The notes under the pieces are model-generated. The model saw nothing but the letters and a program-made list of their open reading frames with translations, had not been told where the DNA came from and ran no database searches. Shown here in pieces: positions 1 to 6,445 of a stretch of DNA of 10,959 bases. Position numbers and translations under genes: made by a program. Source of the stretch: an uncultured Oscillospiraceae bacterium. GTDB lineage: Bacteria > Bacillota > Clostridia > Oscillospirales > Oscillospiraceae. Position 1 is the first letter of the stretch. Every line of letters begins with the position of its first letter. The stretch covers positions 1-10,959 of the forward strand of contig CAJUAC010000081.1 of the NCBI GenBank assembly GCA_910583885.1. The letters run 5' to 3'.

Positions 1-47
1 GTCTTCTGGATATCCTTTTCCCTTGAATTTCAAATGCTGTTGCCCTG

Positions 48-69
48 GCTTTTTCCCCGGGGAAAAAGC
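48..69. repeat. 22-base perfect palindrome
   Basis: The arms GCTTTTTCCCC and GGGGAAAAAGC are perfectly complementary with no spacer. As RNA this would fold with the central C/G run as loop. Each arm carries a run of five T or A, so part of it could act as a terminator tail for neighbouring hairpins on either strand. No function can be assigned from sequence alone. Confidence 0.7.
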
Positions 70-81
70 AGCAAAAAGCCG

Positions 82-98
82 CTGGACCCATGGTCCAG
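82..98. repeat. Hairpin CTGGACC-cat-GGTCCAG
   Basis: A 7-bp perfect stem with a 3-base loop. On the + strand it is followed by ACCCTTTGTTTT and on the - strand by a stretch ending in CTTTTT. It could therefore be a weak bidirectional terminator for genes lying outside the window. The T-tracts do not directly abut the stem, so this is tentative. Its core (ACCCATGGT) resembles the core of the palindrome at 603-618. Confidence 0.45.
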
Positions 99-459
99 AC
101 CCTTTGTTTTACGACGGGGGTGTTTGGCTGCGCTACGATTCGCAGGACTGCCTGTCCCGCGCCAGTGCCCTGGGCCGTCGGTAAGCGAAGCGCCTGCGCG
201 CCTTCATCGAAACTGCGCCCTTTGGGTGCTGGTTGTGTACCCATTGGCTGCTGGCTTGTTAGATTGTGTTCCGATTTGGTGCGGATTCGGTGCCTTGCGT
301 CACGTTTTCCGCCGAACACCCCAGCACCCCCGTTCATGCGCGTGCCCCTTGCAGGGCAGTCTCTTTTTAACAAGGCGGCAGAAGAAGCACCTGCCATTCA
401 GAGGCACCCAATCCATCAAATTTCCTCCCAATCTCCGTGGAATCCCCTGTAAAGGGGGC

Positions 460-512
460 CTGGGGGAACCCCAGCGGCTTTTGGGGTACGGGGGCGCGCA
501 GCCCCCGGGGGC
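460..512. repeat. Cluster of mutually exclusive GC hairpins
   Basis: Four pairings overlap. CTGGGG (460-465) pairs with CCCCAG (469-474). CCCCA (469-473) can instead pair with TGGGG (482-486). GGGGGC (490-495) pairs with GCCCCC (501-506). GCCCCC (501-506) can instead pair with GGGGGC (507-512) as a 12-base palindrome. No T-tract follows. The segment looks like a palindromic intergenic element rather than a terminator or gene. Confidence 0.6.
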
Positions 513-555
513 CATTTGAAAGACCCATTTTACGAAAAAAGCAGGAAATTCCCTC

Positions 556-585
556 TTGACCTATTCCCGTTCGATATGGTAAAAT
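556..585 (+). promoter_or_regulatory. Sigma-A-type promoter for the T-box operon
   Basis: A -35 box TTGACC (556-561) is followed 18 bp later by a -10 box TAAAAT (580-585), both close to the TTGACA/TATAAT consensus. The predicted transcription start is near 592, just upstream of the 603-618 palindrome and about 30 bases before the T-box Stem I. No other good promoter was seen between here and the first gene, so this is the likely start of the ligase/vor transcript. Confidence 0.65.
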
Positions 586-602
586 GGTACCGCAATCGAA
601 TA

Positions 603-618
603 GCGGCCCATGGGCCGC
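603..618. promoter_or_regulatory. 16-base perfect palindrome near +1 (possible operator)
   Basis: GCGGCCCA/TGGGCCGC is a perfect inverted repeat located just downstream of the predicted transcription start and before the T-box. As DNA it could be an operator, for example for the XRE-type helix-turn-helix domain at the start of the first gene. As RNA it would be a 5' stabilising hairpin. The palindrome is seen directly; the regulatory role is inference. Confidence 0.45.
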
Positions 619-622
619 AGCT

Positions 623-897
623 AAAAACGATGACGGAGAGGGCTCCGGCGATGTTTTTCAGAGAACCGGCGGTTGGTGTGAGCCGGGAAAACGGATCCGA
701 GGGTTTGTAGCTCCTGAGTTGGAAGGAAGAAACCGGATACCGGGAGTAGAACCTTCCCGTGACTGCCGCGTGAGGGCATAGGGCTTGTTGGAGCCCGATG
801 AGCGGCGCCGTTCCCGGCGCAATTTGAGTGGTACCGCGGGTATTGATCTATACTCGTCTCAAAGATTACCGTATCTTTGGGGCGAGTATTTTCTTTG
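623..897 (+). promoter_or_regulatory. T-box riboswitch leader, probably tRNA-Ile specific
   Basis: The hallmarks occur in order. There is a Stem I with an AGAGA bulge (660-664) and a GGTGTGA distal loop element (675-681). A stem II hairpin holds the AGTAGA S-turn motif (about 745-750). A hairpin GGGCT/AGCCC (781-796) matches Stem III. The T-box bulge TGGTACC with GCGG follows (829-839), and then the terminator at 850-897. After the upper Stem I helix (GTTTTTC with GAAAAC) the 3' side of the specifier loop reads CGGATCC. The codon candidates are ATC (Ile, 695-697) and TCC (Ser, 696-698). The tRNA-acceptor-pairing bulge is UGGU, which requires discriminator base A73: bacterial tRNA-Ile has A73, whereas tRNA-Ser has G73, so Ile is favoured. 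Uncharged tRNA would stabilise the antiterminator and allow transcription of the downstream operon. Exact folding was not computed. Confidence 0.88.
850..897 (+). terminator. T-box conditional terminator
   Basis: A 17-bp stem (850-866 with 873-889, including G-U pairs) encloses a 6-base loop TACCGT and runs into TATTTTCTTT, a U-rich tail. The 5' arm (ACTC at 852-855) overlaps bases that would pair with GAG (826-828) in the antiterminator, as expected for a T-box switch. It ends 34 bases before the start codon of the first gene, so read-through is needed to express the operon. Confidence 0.9.
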
Positions 898-931
898 CTC
901 CAAAGGGACAACTGCAAGGAGGACTTGACCA

Positions 932-3217
932 ATGAAACAGCAGACCACTGGGCTTGATTTCAAGCTCCACGAGATGGCGCAGCGGATCCGCGACCTGCGG
1001 GAGATCGTCGGCCTCAGCCCCCAGGAGATGGCCGGGCTCACCGATGTGAGCCTGGAGGAATACCTCCAGTGCGAGGCAGGGGAGAGCGATTTAAACTTCG
1101 CCTTTATCTACCGCTGCGCCCAGGCCTTTGGTGTGGATGTCACCGATATCATTGAGGGCGCCAGCCCCCGGCTGAGCAACTATACCCTCACCCGTGCCGG
1201 GGAGGGCCAGCATATCGAGCACGCCCACGGCATGACCTATTACAACATGGCCGCACGGTTCAAAAAGCGGGTGGCCGAGCCCCTGTATGTGGTGGCTGAA
1301 TACAGCGACGAGGCCCAGCTGCGGCCCATCGACTGCACCACCCACGAGGGTCAGGAGTTTGATATCGTCATCTCCGGCCAGCTGAAGGTCCAGGTAGGCG
1401 AGCATATCGAAATCCTCAACCCCGGCGACACCATCTACTACAACTCCACCGCCTCCCACGGCATGATCGCCACCGGCGGGAAGGACTGCCTCTTTTACGC
1501 CATCGTCCTCAACGGCCCCGAGGACGCCGTCCCCGTCCCGGCCAAGGAAAAGAAGCTGGAGCGCCGGGCTGCGCCGGAGCGGCAGGAGCCCCAGATCTGG
1601 GAGAAGTTTATCACCGTCCAGGAGGGTGAGGACGGCTCCCTGCAAAAGATCGCGTTCAAAAACGCTGATTCCTTCAACTTCGCCTTCGACGTGGTGGACG
1701 GGCTGGCCCGGCGCAAGCCGGACAAGCTGGCCATGCTCCATGTGGACCGGAACAAGCAGGAGCGGTACTTCACCTTCCAGGACATGTCCCGCTACTCCAG
1801 CCGGGCGGCCAACTACTTCCAGTCCCTGGGCATCAAGCGGGGGGACCGGGTGCTGCTCATCCTCAAGCGCCACTACCAGTTCTGGTTCGCCATCCTGGGC
1901 CTGCACAAGCTGGGGGCGGTGGCCCTGCTGGCCTCCAACCAGATGATGGCCCATGACCTGGAGTACCGCTACGGGGCCGCCGGGATCTCCGCCGTGGTCT
2001 GCACCTCCAATGGGCAGGTCTCCTACGAGGCGGAGAGGGCGGCGGAGAAGTTCCCCCACATGGTCAAAATCATGGTGGATGGCTGCCGCGAGGGCTGGCA
2101 CGACTTTGACAGTGAGTTCCGCCTCTTCTCTGACGAGTTCATCCGCACCAAGGACGCGCCTTGCGGCGAGGATCTGATGCTGATGTTCTTCACCAGCGGT
2201 ACCACCGGCTTCCCCAAGGCCGCCGCCCAGTGCTACAAGTACCCCCTGGGCCACTTCGTTACCGCTAAGTACTGGCACTGCGTCAACCCGGAGGGGCTGC
2301 ACCTGACCATCAGCGACACCGGGTGGGCCAAGGCCATGTGGGGCAAGCTCTACGGCCAGTGGCTCAATGAGGCGGCGGTATTTGTCTACGACTTCGACCG
2401 CTTTGACGCCGCCGACATCCTGCCCATGTTCGCCCAGTACCATATCACCACCTTCTGCGCGCCCCCCACCATGTACCGGATGCTCATCAAGCAGGATATC
2501 AGCCAGTACGACCTGAGCAGCATCGAGCACGCCACCATCGCCGGGGAGGCCCTCAACCCGGAGGTCTTCCACCAGTTCCAGAAGGCCACCGGCCTGAGCC
2601 TGATGGAGGGCTTCGGCCAGAGCGAGACCACGGTTATGATCGGCAATCTGGTAGGCATGAGCCCCAAGGTGGGCTCCATGGGCAAGCCCGTGCCCCTCTA
2701 TCCGGTGGATCTTGTGGATCCGGACGGGAACAGCGTCCCCGATGGACAGGTGGGCGAAATCGCCATCCGGGCGGAAAAGACCGATATCTGCGGCCTGTTC
2801 CGGGGCTACTACAACAACGAGGAAGGCACCAACGCCGCCTGGCATGACGGCCTCTACCACACCGGCGACACCGCCTGGCGGGACGAGGACGGCTACTTCT
2901 GGTACGTTGGCCGGGTGGACGACCTCATCAAATCCTCCGGCTACCGGATCGGGCCCTTTGAGATTGAGAGCGTCATCATGGAGCTGCCCTATGTCTTGGA
3001 GTGCGGCGTGTCCGCCGCGCCGGACGAGGTCCGGGGCCAGGTGGTCAAAGCGAGCATTGTCCTTGTCCCCGGCACCGAGGGCACTGACGCGCTGAAAAAG
3101 GAGATCCAGACCTACGTCAAGGAGCACACTGCGCCCTATAAATATCCCCGCGTGATCGTATTCCGGGATGAACTGCCCAAAACTACCAGTGGGAAGATCA
3201 TCCGCAATCAGCTATAA
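932..3217 (+). CDS. XRE-HTH/cupin/AMP-forming acyl-CoA ligase fusion
   Basis: A 761-residue protein with three parts. Residues 15-74 form an XRE-family helix-turn-helix. Residues about 118-195 form a cupin barrel with H138-x3-E142 and PGD...H motifs. Residues about 225-761 form an ANL-superfamily ligase: phosphate loop TSGTTGFPK (421-429), GFGQSETT (560-567), YHTGD (642-646), GRVDDLIKSSGYRIG (660-674) and the catalytic Lys755 in PKTTSGK. The ligase part resembles medium-chain acyl-CoA synthetases (SDTGWAKAMWGKLYGQW). The expected reaction is carboxylate + ATP + CoA to acyl-CoA + AMP + PPi. The substrate is not readable; a branched short-chain acid is inferred from the vor and ilvE genes. The ATG has AAGGAGG at 916-922, nine bases upstream, directly after the T-box terminator. 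The HTH could bind DNA and the cupin could sense a ligand; neither function is demonstrated. The protein is cytoplasmic, with no signal peptide or membrane segment. Confidence 0.92.
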   Translation: MKQQTTGLDFKLHEMAQRIRDLREIVGLSPQEMAGLTDVSLEEYLQCEAGESDLNFAFIYRCAQAFGVDVTDIIEGASPRLSNYTLTRAGEGQHIEHAHGMTYYNMAARFKKRVAEPLYVVAEYSDEAQLRPIDCTTHEGQEFDIVISGQLKVQVGEHIEILNPGDTIYYNSTASHGMIATGGKDCLFYAIVLNGPEDAVPVPAKEKKLERRAAPERQEPQIWEKFITVQEGEDGSLQKIAFKNADSFNFAFDVVDGLARRKPDKLAMLHVDRNKQERYFTFQDMSRYSSRAANYFQSLGIKRGDRVLLILKRHYQFWFAILGLHKLGAVALLASNQMMAHDLEYRYGAAGISAVVCTSNGQVSYEAERAAEKFPHMVKIMVDGCREGWHDFDSEFRLFSDEFIRTKDAPCGEDLMLMFFTSGTTGFPKAAAQCYKYPLGHFVTAKYWHCVNPEGLHLTISDTGWAKAMWGKLYGQWLNEAAVFVYDFDRFDAADILPMFAQYHITTFCAPPTMYRMLIKQDISQYDLSSIEHATIAGEALNPEVFHQFQKATGLSLMEGFGQSETTVMIGNLVGMSPKVGSMGKPVPLYPVDLVDPDGNSVPDGQVGEIAIRAEKTDICGLFRGYYNNEEGTNAAWHDGLYHTGDTAWRDEDGYFWYVGRVDDLIKSSGYRIGPFEIESVIMELPYVLECGVSAAPDEVRGQVVKASIVLVPGTEGTDALKKEIQTYVKEHTAPYKYPRVIVFRDELPKTTSGKIIRNQL

Positions 3218-3223
3218 TAGCTC

Positions 3224-3262
3224 CTGTGCCCCGGCACCTTCCGGCCCCATCCCGGGACACAG
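3224..3262 (+). other. Intercistronic hairpin after the ligase gene
   Basis: CTGTGCCCCGG (3224-3234) pairs with CCGGGACACAG (3252-3262) at 10 of 11 positions around a loop of about 17 bases. No T-tract follows, so it is not a classical terminator. It could protect the upstream message or mark a processing site between the ligase and the P-loop ATPase genes. The pairing is seen; the role is inferred. Confidence 0.5.
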
Positions 3263-3292
3263 AATGTATGCAAAAAGAGGTGAGTACAGCCT

Positions 3293-4003
3293 GTGAAGCA
3301 TAAACGGGTGACGCTCTTTGCCGGGCACTACGGGTCCGGAAAGACGAATATTGCCGTCAACTACGCGCTCCTGCTGGCAAGGGAGGGGAAACGGGCGGCG
3401 ATTGCCGACCTGGACATTGTCAACCCCTATTTCCGCACCAAGGACAGCGCGGCGGAGCTGGCGGCGGCGGGGGTGGATCTCATCTCCCCCCAGTTTGCCA
3501 ACACGAATGTGGATTTGCCCGCTCTGCCGGCAGAGGCCTACCGGTTGGTGGAGGATAAAAGCCTTTTCGCGGTCATGGATATCGGCGGCGACGACCGGGG
3601 CGCATACGCCCTAGGCCGGTACACCCCCTTCCTCCTGGAGGAAAACGACTACCAGATGGCCTTTGTGGCCAACCCCTGCCGCCCGCTGACCAGGACCCCC
3701 GAGGAGGCGATGGCAGTCATGCGGGAGATTGAGGCCGCAGGCGGCCTGCCCTTCACCGCCATCGTCAACAACGCCAATTTGGCCCATGAGACCACCCCGG
3801 AAACCGTGCTGGAGGCCATACCCTATATGGAGAAGCTCAGCGAGCTCAGCGGCCTGCCCATCTGGATGACCAGCGCGGAGGAGAGCGTGGCGGCAGGGCT
3901 GGAGGGGAAGGTCCCCGGCCTGCTGCCCATGCAGCTGCAAAAAAAGTATTTTGACCTGCCGGAGCAGAAGGGCCCGCCAAAGGCCCGGCCACTGTTCGGA
4001 TAA
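3293..4003 (+). CDS. MinD/ParA-like P-loop ATPase
   Basis: A 236-residue soluble protein of the SIMIBI P-loop class. It has a Walker A motif GHYGSGKT at residues 11-18, an IADLD segment after the second strand (about 36-40), and DIGGDD (96-101) as the Walker B/switch II region with a DxxG pattern. It lacks the KGGxGK deviant Walker A lysine typical of true MinD/ParA. It has only one cysteine (C129), so it lacks the CxxC bridge of Mrp/NBP35-type Fe-S carriers. The start is GTG at 3293 with GAGGTGAG at 3277-3284. Lying between the ligase and vor genes, it may help assemble or activate the oxidoreductase, in the way that CooC- and NifH-like ATPases serve metalloenzymes; this is inference. The ATPase fold is secure, the role is not. 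Confidence 0.85.
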   Translation: MKHKRVTLFAGHYGSGKTNIAVNYALLLAREGKRAAIADLDIVNPYFRTKDSAAELAAAGVDLISPQFANTNVDLPALPAEAYRLVEDKSLFAVMDIGGDDRGAYALGRYTPFLLEENDYQMAFVANPCRPLTRTPEEAMAVMREIEAAGGLPFTAIVNNANLAHETTPETVLEAIPYMEKLSELSGLPIWMTSAEESVAAGLEGKVPGLLPMQLQKKYFDLPEQKGPPKARPLFG

Positions 4004-4012
4004 GAGGATATT

Positions 4013-4558
4013 GTGGGGCGTTTACTGGAATATTTGGAGAACTATGGTATTTTATTGTGCAACACCAACCCCGAGCTGCCTGCTCTGGAGGACATTGGCT
4101 GTACCTGGGGCGATGTAACGGCGCTGATTGACCGGCATGAGCTATTTACCTGCAAGGCGTTTCAGAAGCGGACCACGTACTTGTCCCAGGAGGCATACCA
4201 TTTATTGAAGAAAATCCGGCAGAAAAAGCAATTGACACCGGCGGCGCAGAGGATATATTCTATATTGGAAGACGGCGCGGCAGTGGAGACGGATTTTCTG
4301 AAAGCAGTTTCCGGTCTGGACGCCAAAAGCTATCGGGAAGGCTTTGACCTCCTGCTGCAAAATCTATATGTTACCGCTCTGCATAATGGAAAGCCGCTGA
4401 ATGAAAACTGGTCCGCCTTTCTCTATGGAACGTCGGAGGAATGGGAGAAGCGCACCCCTGCGCCCGCGCCCATTGAAAACGCCAGTGAGCGGCTTTGGGA
4501 GATTTTGTCTCAGACCATGACAGAACGGCAATTCCGGTCATTGACAGGAAGGAGATAA
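4013..4558 (+). CDS. Uncharacterised protein, possibly AlkZ-related
   Basis: A 181-residue protein with a GTG start nine bases after the previous stop, with AAGAGG at 4002-4007. The sequence is mainly helical. It includes RTTYLSQEAY, a predicted winged-helix-like middle (about 75-125) and LNENWSAFLYGT, which resemble small Firmicutes proteins described as AlkZ-related (HTH_42/YcaQ type). I am recalling this resemblance, not computing it. It lacks the length of a full AlkZ DNA glycosylase (about 360-400 residues), so glycosylase activity should not be assumed. Base composition is visibly more AT-rich than the flanking genes, and it contributes no obvious step to 2-oxoacid metabolism, so it may be a later insertion into the operon. 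It is real coding: in-frame, operon-spaced, and immediately followed by another gene. Confidence 0.7.
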   Translation: MGRLLEYLENYGILLCNTNPELPALEDIGCTWGDVTALIDRHELFTCKAFQKRTTYLSQEAYHLLKKIRQKKQLTPAAQRIYSILEDGAAVETDFLKAVSGLDAKSYREGFDLLLQNLYVTALHNGKPLNENWSAFLYGTSEEWEKRTPAPAPIENASERLWEILSQTMTERQFRSLTGRR

Positions 4559-4564
4559 GTGTCC

Positions 4565-5071
4565 ATGGATCTTCCTTTTCAGCAGATTTCCACGCAATAT
4601 CAAGTAAGGCGCATGACAGAGGAGGACCTGCCTGCGCTTCTTGCTCTGGCCCGGGGCAACCCCACCTACTATGCGCATATCCACGATCAGCCCTCATTAG
4701 AAAACCTGCGGGAGGATCTATCCAAGCTGCCGCCCCGAACAGCGCCGGAGGACAAGTATTTCCTGGGCTATTTCCAGGAGGGGCGGCTCGCCGCGGCCCT
4801 GGATCTCATTACCGCCTACCCTGCCCCCGATATGGCCTTTATCGGCTGGTTCATCCTGCGCAAGGACTTGCAGGGGCGGGGGACAGGCACCGCCCTGATA
4901 ACGGAGCTGCTGTCCTTCCTGAAGGCCCAGGGCTTCCTGAGCGTGCGCCTGGGCCGCGTCAAGAGCAACCCGGAGAGCCGGGCCTTCTGGCTGAAAAACG
5001 AGTTTTTGCCCACGGGCCTGGAGTACGATGGCGGCGGCTATACCGTCTCCGTCATGCAGCGGACGCTGTAG
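4565..5071 (+). CDS. GNAT-family N-acetyltransferase
   Basis: A 168-residue single-domain protein with the acetyl-CoA-binding signature QGRGTGTAL at residues 103-111 (R/Q-x-x-G-x-G) after a beta strand GWFILRKDL, and a typical C-terminal SNPESRAFWLKNEF segment. It should transfer an acetyl group from acetyl-CoA to an amine of unknown identity. Two starts are possible. ATG at 4565 sits 10 bases after AAGGAG (4549-4554) and is chosen. The GTG at 4559 would leave only 4 bases of spacing and overlap no stop. It follows the preceding gene within a few bases, so the two are probably co-transcribed. No link to branched-chain acids is visible; it may be a passenger gene. Confidence 0.88.
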   Translation: MDLPFQQISTQYQVRRMTEEDLPALLALARGNPTYYAHIHDQPSLENLREDLSKLPPRTAPEDKYFLGYFQEGRLAAALDLITAYPAPDMAFIGWFILRKDLQGRGTGTALITELLSFLKAQGFLSVRLGRVKSNPESRAFWLKNEFLPTGLEYDGGGYTVSVMQRTL

Positions 5072-5118
5072 GGGCAGCCCCCCTCCCGCAAAACGGACAG
5101 ATCCCATCTCATTTACCC

Positions 5119-5135
5119 CGCCGCGGCCAGCGGCG
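5119..5135 (+). other. GC hairpin just upstream of vorD
   Basis: CGCCGC (5119-5124) pairs with GCGGCG (5130-5135) around a 5-base loop. It lies directly before the vorD ribosome binding site (AAAGGAG, 5141-5147). It has no T-tract, so it is more likely a 5' stabilising or processing hairpin for the vor genes than a terminator. The 83-base gap here is the largest between 3293 and 9289, so a separate promoter is conceivable, although no good -35/-10 pair was seen. Confidence 0.5.
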
Positions 5136-5154
5136 ATAAGAAAGGAGACCATCC

Positions 5155-5361
5155 ATGGCAAAAGTAACCTTCCTGACAGACCTCTGCAAGGGCTGCGGCC
5201 TGTGCGTGAGCGCTTGTCCCAAGCAGATCCTGGCAATCGCCAAGGACCAGATCAACAAAAAGGGCTATTCCCCCGCAGTGATGACCGACCAGGAGGCGTG
5301 TATTGGCTGCGCATTCTGCGCGACCATGTGCCCGGACTGCATCATCACCGTAGAAAAGTGA
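5155..5361 (+). CDS. vorD: 2-oxoacid:ferredoxin oxidoreductase delta subunit (2x[4Fe-4S])
   Basis: A 68-residue ferredoxin-like protein with two complete CxxCxxCxxxCP cluster motifs: C11-C14-C17-C21 and C49-C52-C55-C59. In four-subunit oxidoreductases the delta subunit carries electrons from the thiamine/Fe-S centre of the beta subunit to external ferredoxin. The order delta-alpha-beta-gamma and close spacing (15 bases to the next start, with AAGGAGG at 5365-5371) identify it as the Vor/Kor partner rather than a free ferredoxin. ATG at 5155 is preceded by AAAGGAG. A general-purpose ferredoxin is the only alternative and fits the context less well. Confidence 0.92.
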   Translation: MAKVTFLTDLCKGCGLCVSACPKQILAIAKDQINKKGYSPAVMTDQEACIGCAFCATMCPDCIITVEK

Positions 5362-5376
5362 GATAAGGAGGAAATC

Positions 5377-6444
5377 ATGGCAGAAAGAGTCTTAATGAAG
5401 GGCAACGAGGCCATCGCGGAGGCCGCCATCCGGGCCGGCTGCCGCCACTACTTCGGCTACCCCATCACACCCCAGACAGAGGTGGCCGCCTATATGGCCA
5501 AGAAGATGCCCAAGATCGGCGGCGTCTTCCTCCAGGCAGAGAGCGAGATCGCATCCATCAATATGGTCTACGGCGCGGCCGCAGCCGGTATGCGGGTGAT
5601 GACCTCATCCTCCAGCCCCGGCATCTCCCTCAAGAGCGAGGGCCTGAGCTACATAGCTGGTTCCGACGTGCCCGCCTTTGTGGTGAACGTCCAGCGGGGC
5701 GGGCCGGGCCTGGGCGGCATCCAGCCCAGCCAGTCCGACTACTTCCAGGCCACCAAGGGCGGCGGCCACGGCGACTACCGCATGATCGTGCTGGCCCCCG
5801 CCTCCGTCCAGGAGATGGCGAGCCTGACCATCAAGGGCTTCAATCTGGCGGACAAGTACCTCATGACCTCTATGATCCTGGCTGACGGCACCATCGGGCA
5901 GATGATGGAGCCCATCACCTTCGAGGACGTGGCCGTTGAGACCTATGACAAGCCCTGGGCCCTTACCGGCACAAAGCTGCAGCGCAAGCACAACATTGTC
6001 AACTCCTTGTATCTCAAGCCCGACGAGCTGGAAAAAAAGAACATTGAACGCTTCGAGCGTTACAAGGTGGTAGAGGAAAACGAGGTCATGTACGAGGAGT
6101 ACAGGATGGAGGACGCGGAGATCTGCGTGGTGGCCTTCGGCATCGCCTCCCGTGTGGCGAAAAACGCCGTGGCGGAGGCCCGGAAGGCGGGCGTCAAGGT
6201 GGGCCTCATCCGCCCCATCACCCTCTGGCCCTTCCCAAAGATGGCCCTCCGCGCTGCGGCGGAGCGGGTCAAGAGCTTTGTCTGCGTGGAGCTGAACATG
6301 GGGCAGATGATCGAGGATGTGCGTCTTGCCATCGAGTGTACCCGCACTGTCTATCTCTGCAATCGCACCGGCGGCATGATCCCTGCGCCAGATCAGGTGC
6401 TGGCGGCGATTACCGCTGCCAACAGCATGAAAGGAGGCAACTAA
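5377..6444 (+). CDS. vorB: 3-methyl-2-oxobutanoate:ferredoxin oxidoreductase alpha subunit VorB
   Basis: A 355-residue subunit of a thiamine-diphosphate 2-oxoacid:ferredoxin oxidoreductase. It opens with ERVLMKGNEAIAEAAIRAGC, then YPITPQTE (28-35), the SSSSPGISLK segment, and RGGPGLGGIQPSQSD (107-121), the alpha-subunit signature near the active site. The C-terminal half (about 240-350) is the transketolase-C-like domain. The MKGNEA...GGPGLGGIQPSQ pattern matches the branched-chain (Vor) group as I know it; 2-oxoglutarate (Kor) enzymes are close relatives and cannot be fully excluded. The complex interconverts a branched 2-oxoacid + CoA and acyl-CoA + CO2 with two electrons on ferredoxin. It is co-transcribed with vorD and vorA; the next start is one base after this stop. 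Confidence 0.93.
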   Translation: MAERVLMKGNEAIAEAAIRAGCRHYFGYPITPQTEVAAYMAKKMPKIGGVFLQAESEIASINMVYGAAAAGMRVMTSSSSPGISLKSEGLSYIAGSDVPAFVVNVQRGGPGLGGIQPSQSDYFQATKGGGHGDYRMIVLAPASVQEMASLTIKGFNLADKYLMTSMILADGTIGQMMEPITFEDVAVETYDKPWALTGTKLQRKHNIVNSLYLKPDELEKKNIERFERYKVVEENEVMYEEYRMEDAEICVVAFGIASRVAKNAVAEARKAGVKVGLIRPITLWPFPKMALRAAAERVKSFVCVELNMGQMIEDVRLAIECTRTVYLCNRTGGMIPAPDQVLAAITAANSMKGGN

Positions 6445-6445
6445 C

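Larger units (their letters stand above)
1..515. other. Gene-free, hairpin-rich intergenic region
   Basis: No reading frame here looks like a protein: the open frames on both strands are low-complexity, rich in Pro, Arg, Cys and Gly, lack a convincing ribosome binding site, and overlap one another. Instead there are clustered palindromes: a 22-base perfect one at 48-69, a hairpin at 82-98, and a cascade of G/C-run hairpins at 460-512. The left edge could be the 3' end or downstream flank of a gene outside the window. The hairpin-dense, G/C-run composition is typical of dispersed intergenic repeats in GC-rich Clostridia, but repeat status cannot be shown from one copy. Confidence 0.6.

Noticed and set aside
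34..519. 161-codon + frame and a 71-codon - frame (300-515) in the left region
   Set aside because: Composition is not protein-like, the starts have no ribosome binding site, and both run over palindromes. Best seen as chance frames in non-coding repeat DNA.
696..698. TCC (Ser) as the T-box specifier
   Set aside because: The position is sterically possible and is followed by a purine, but the UGGU bulge predicts discriminator A73 whereas tRNA-Ser carries G73, and serine does not fit the operon. Kept only as an alternative.
1091..3127. 678-codon open frame on the - strand
   Set aside because: It lies entirely antisense to the ligase gene, whose + strand motifs are unambiguous. The antisense product is a low-complexity Gly/Val/Leu/His-rich string with no motif, a common shadow in GC-rich genes.
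5028..5366. 112-codon + frame across vorD
   Set aside because: It is out of frame with the two perfect ferredoxin motifs of vorD and has no recognisable features.
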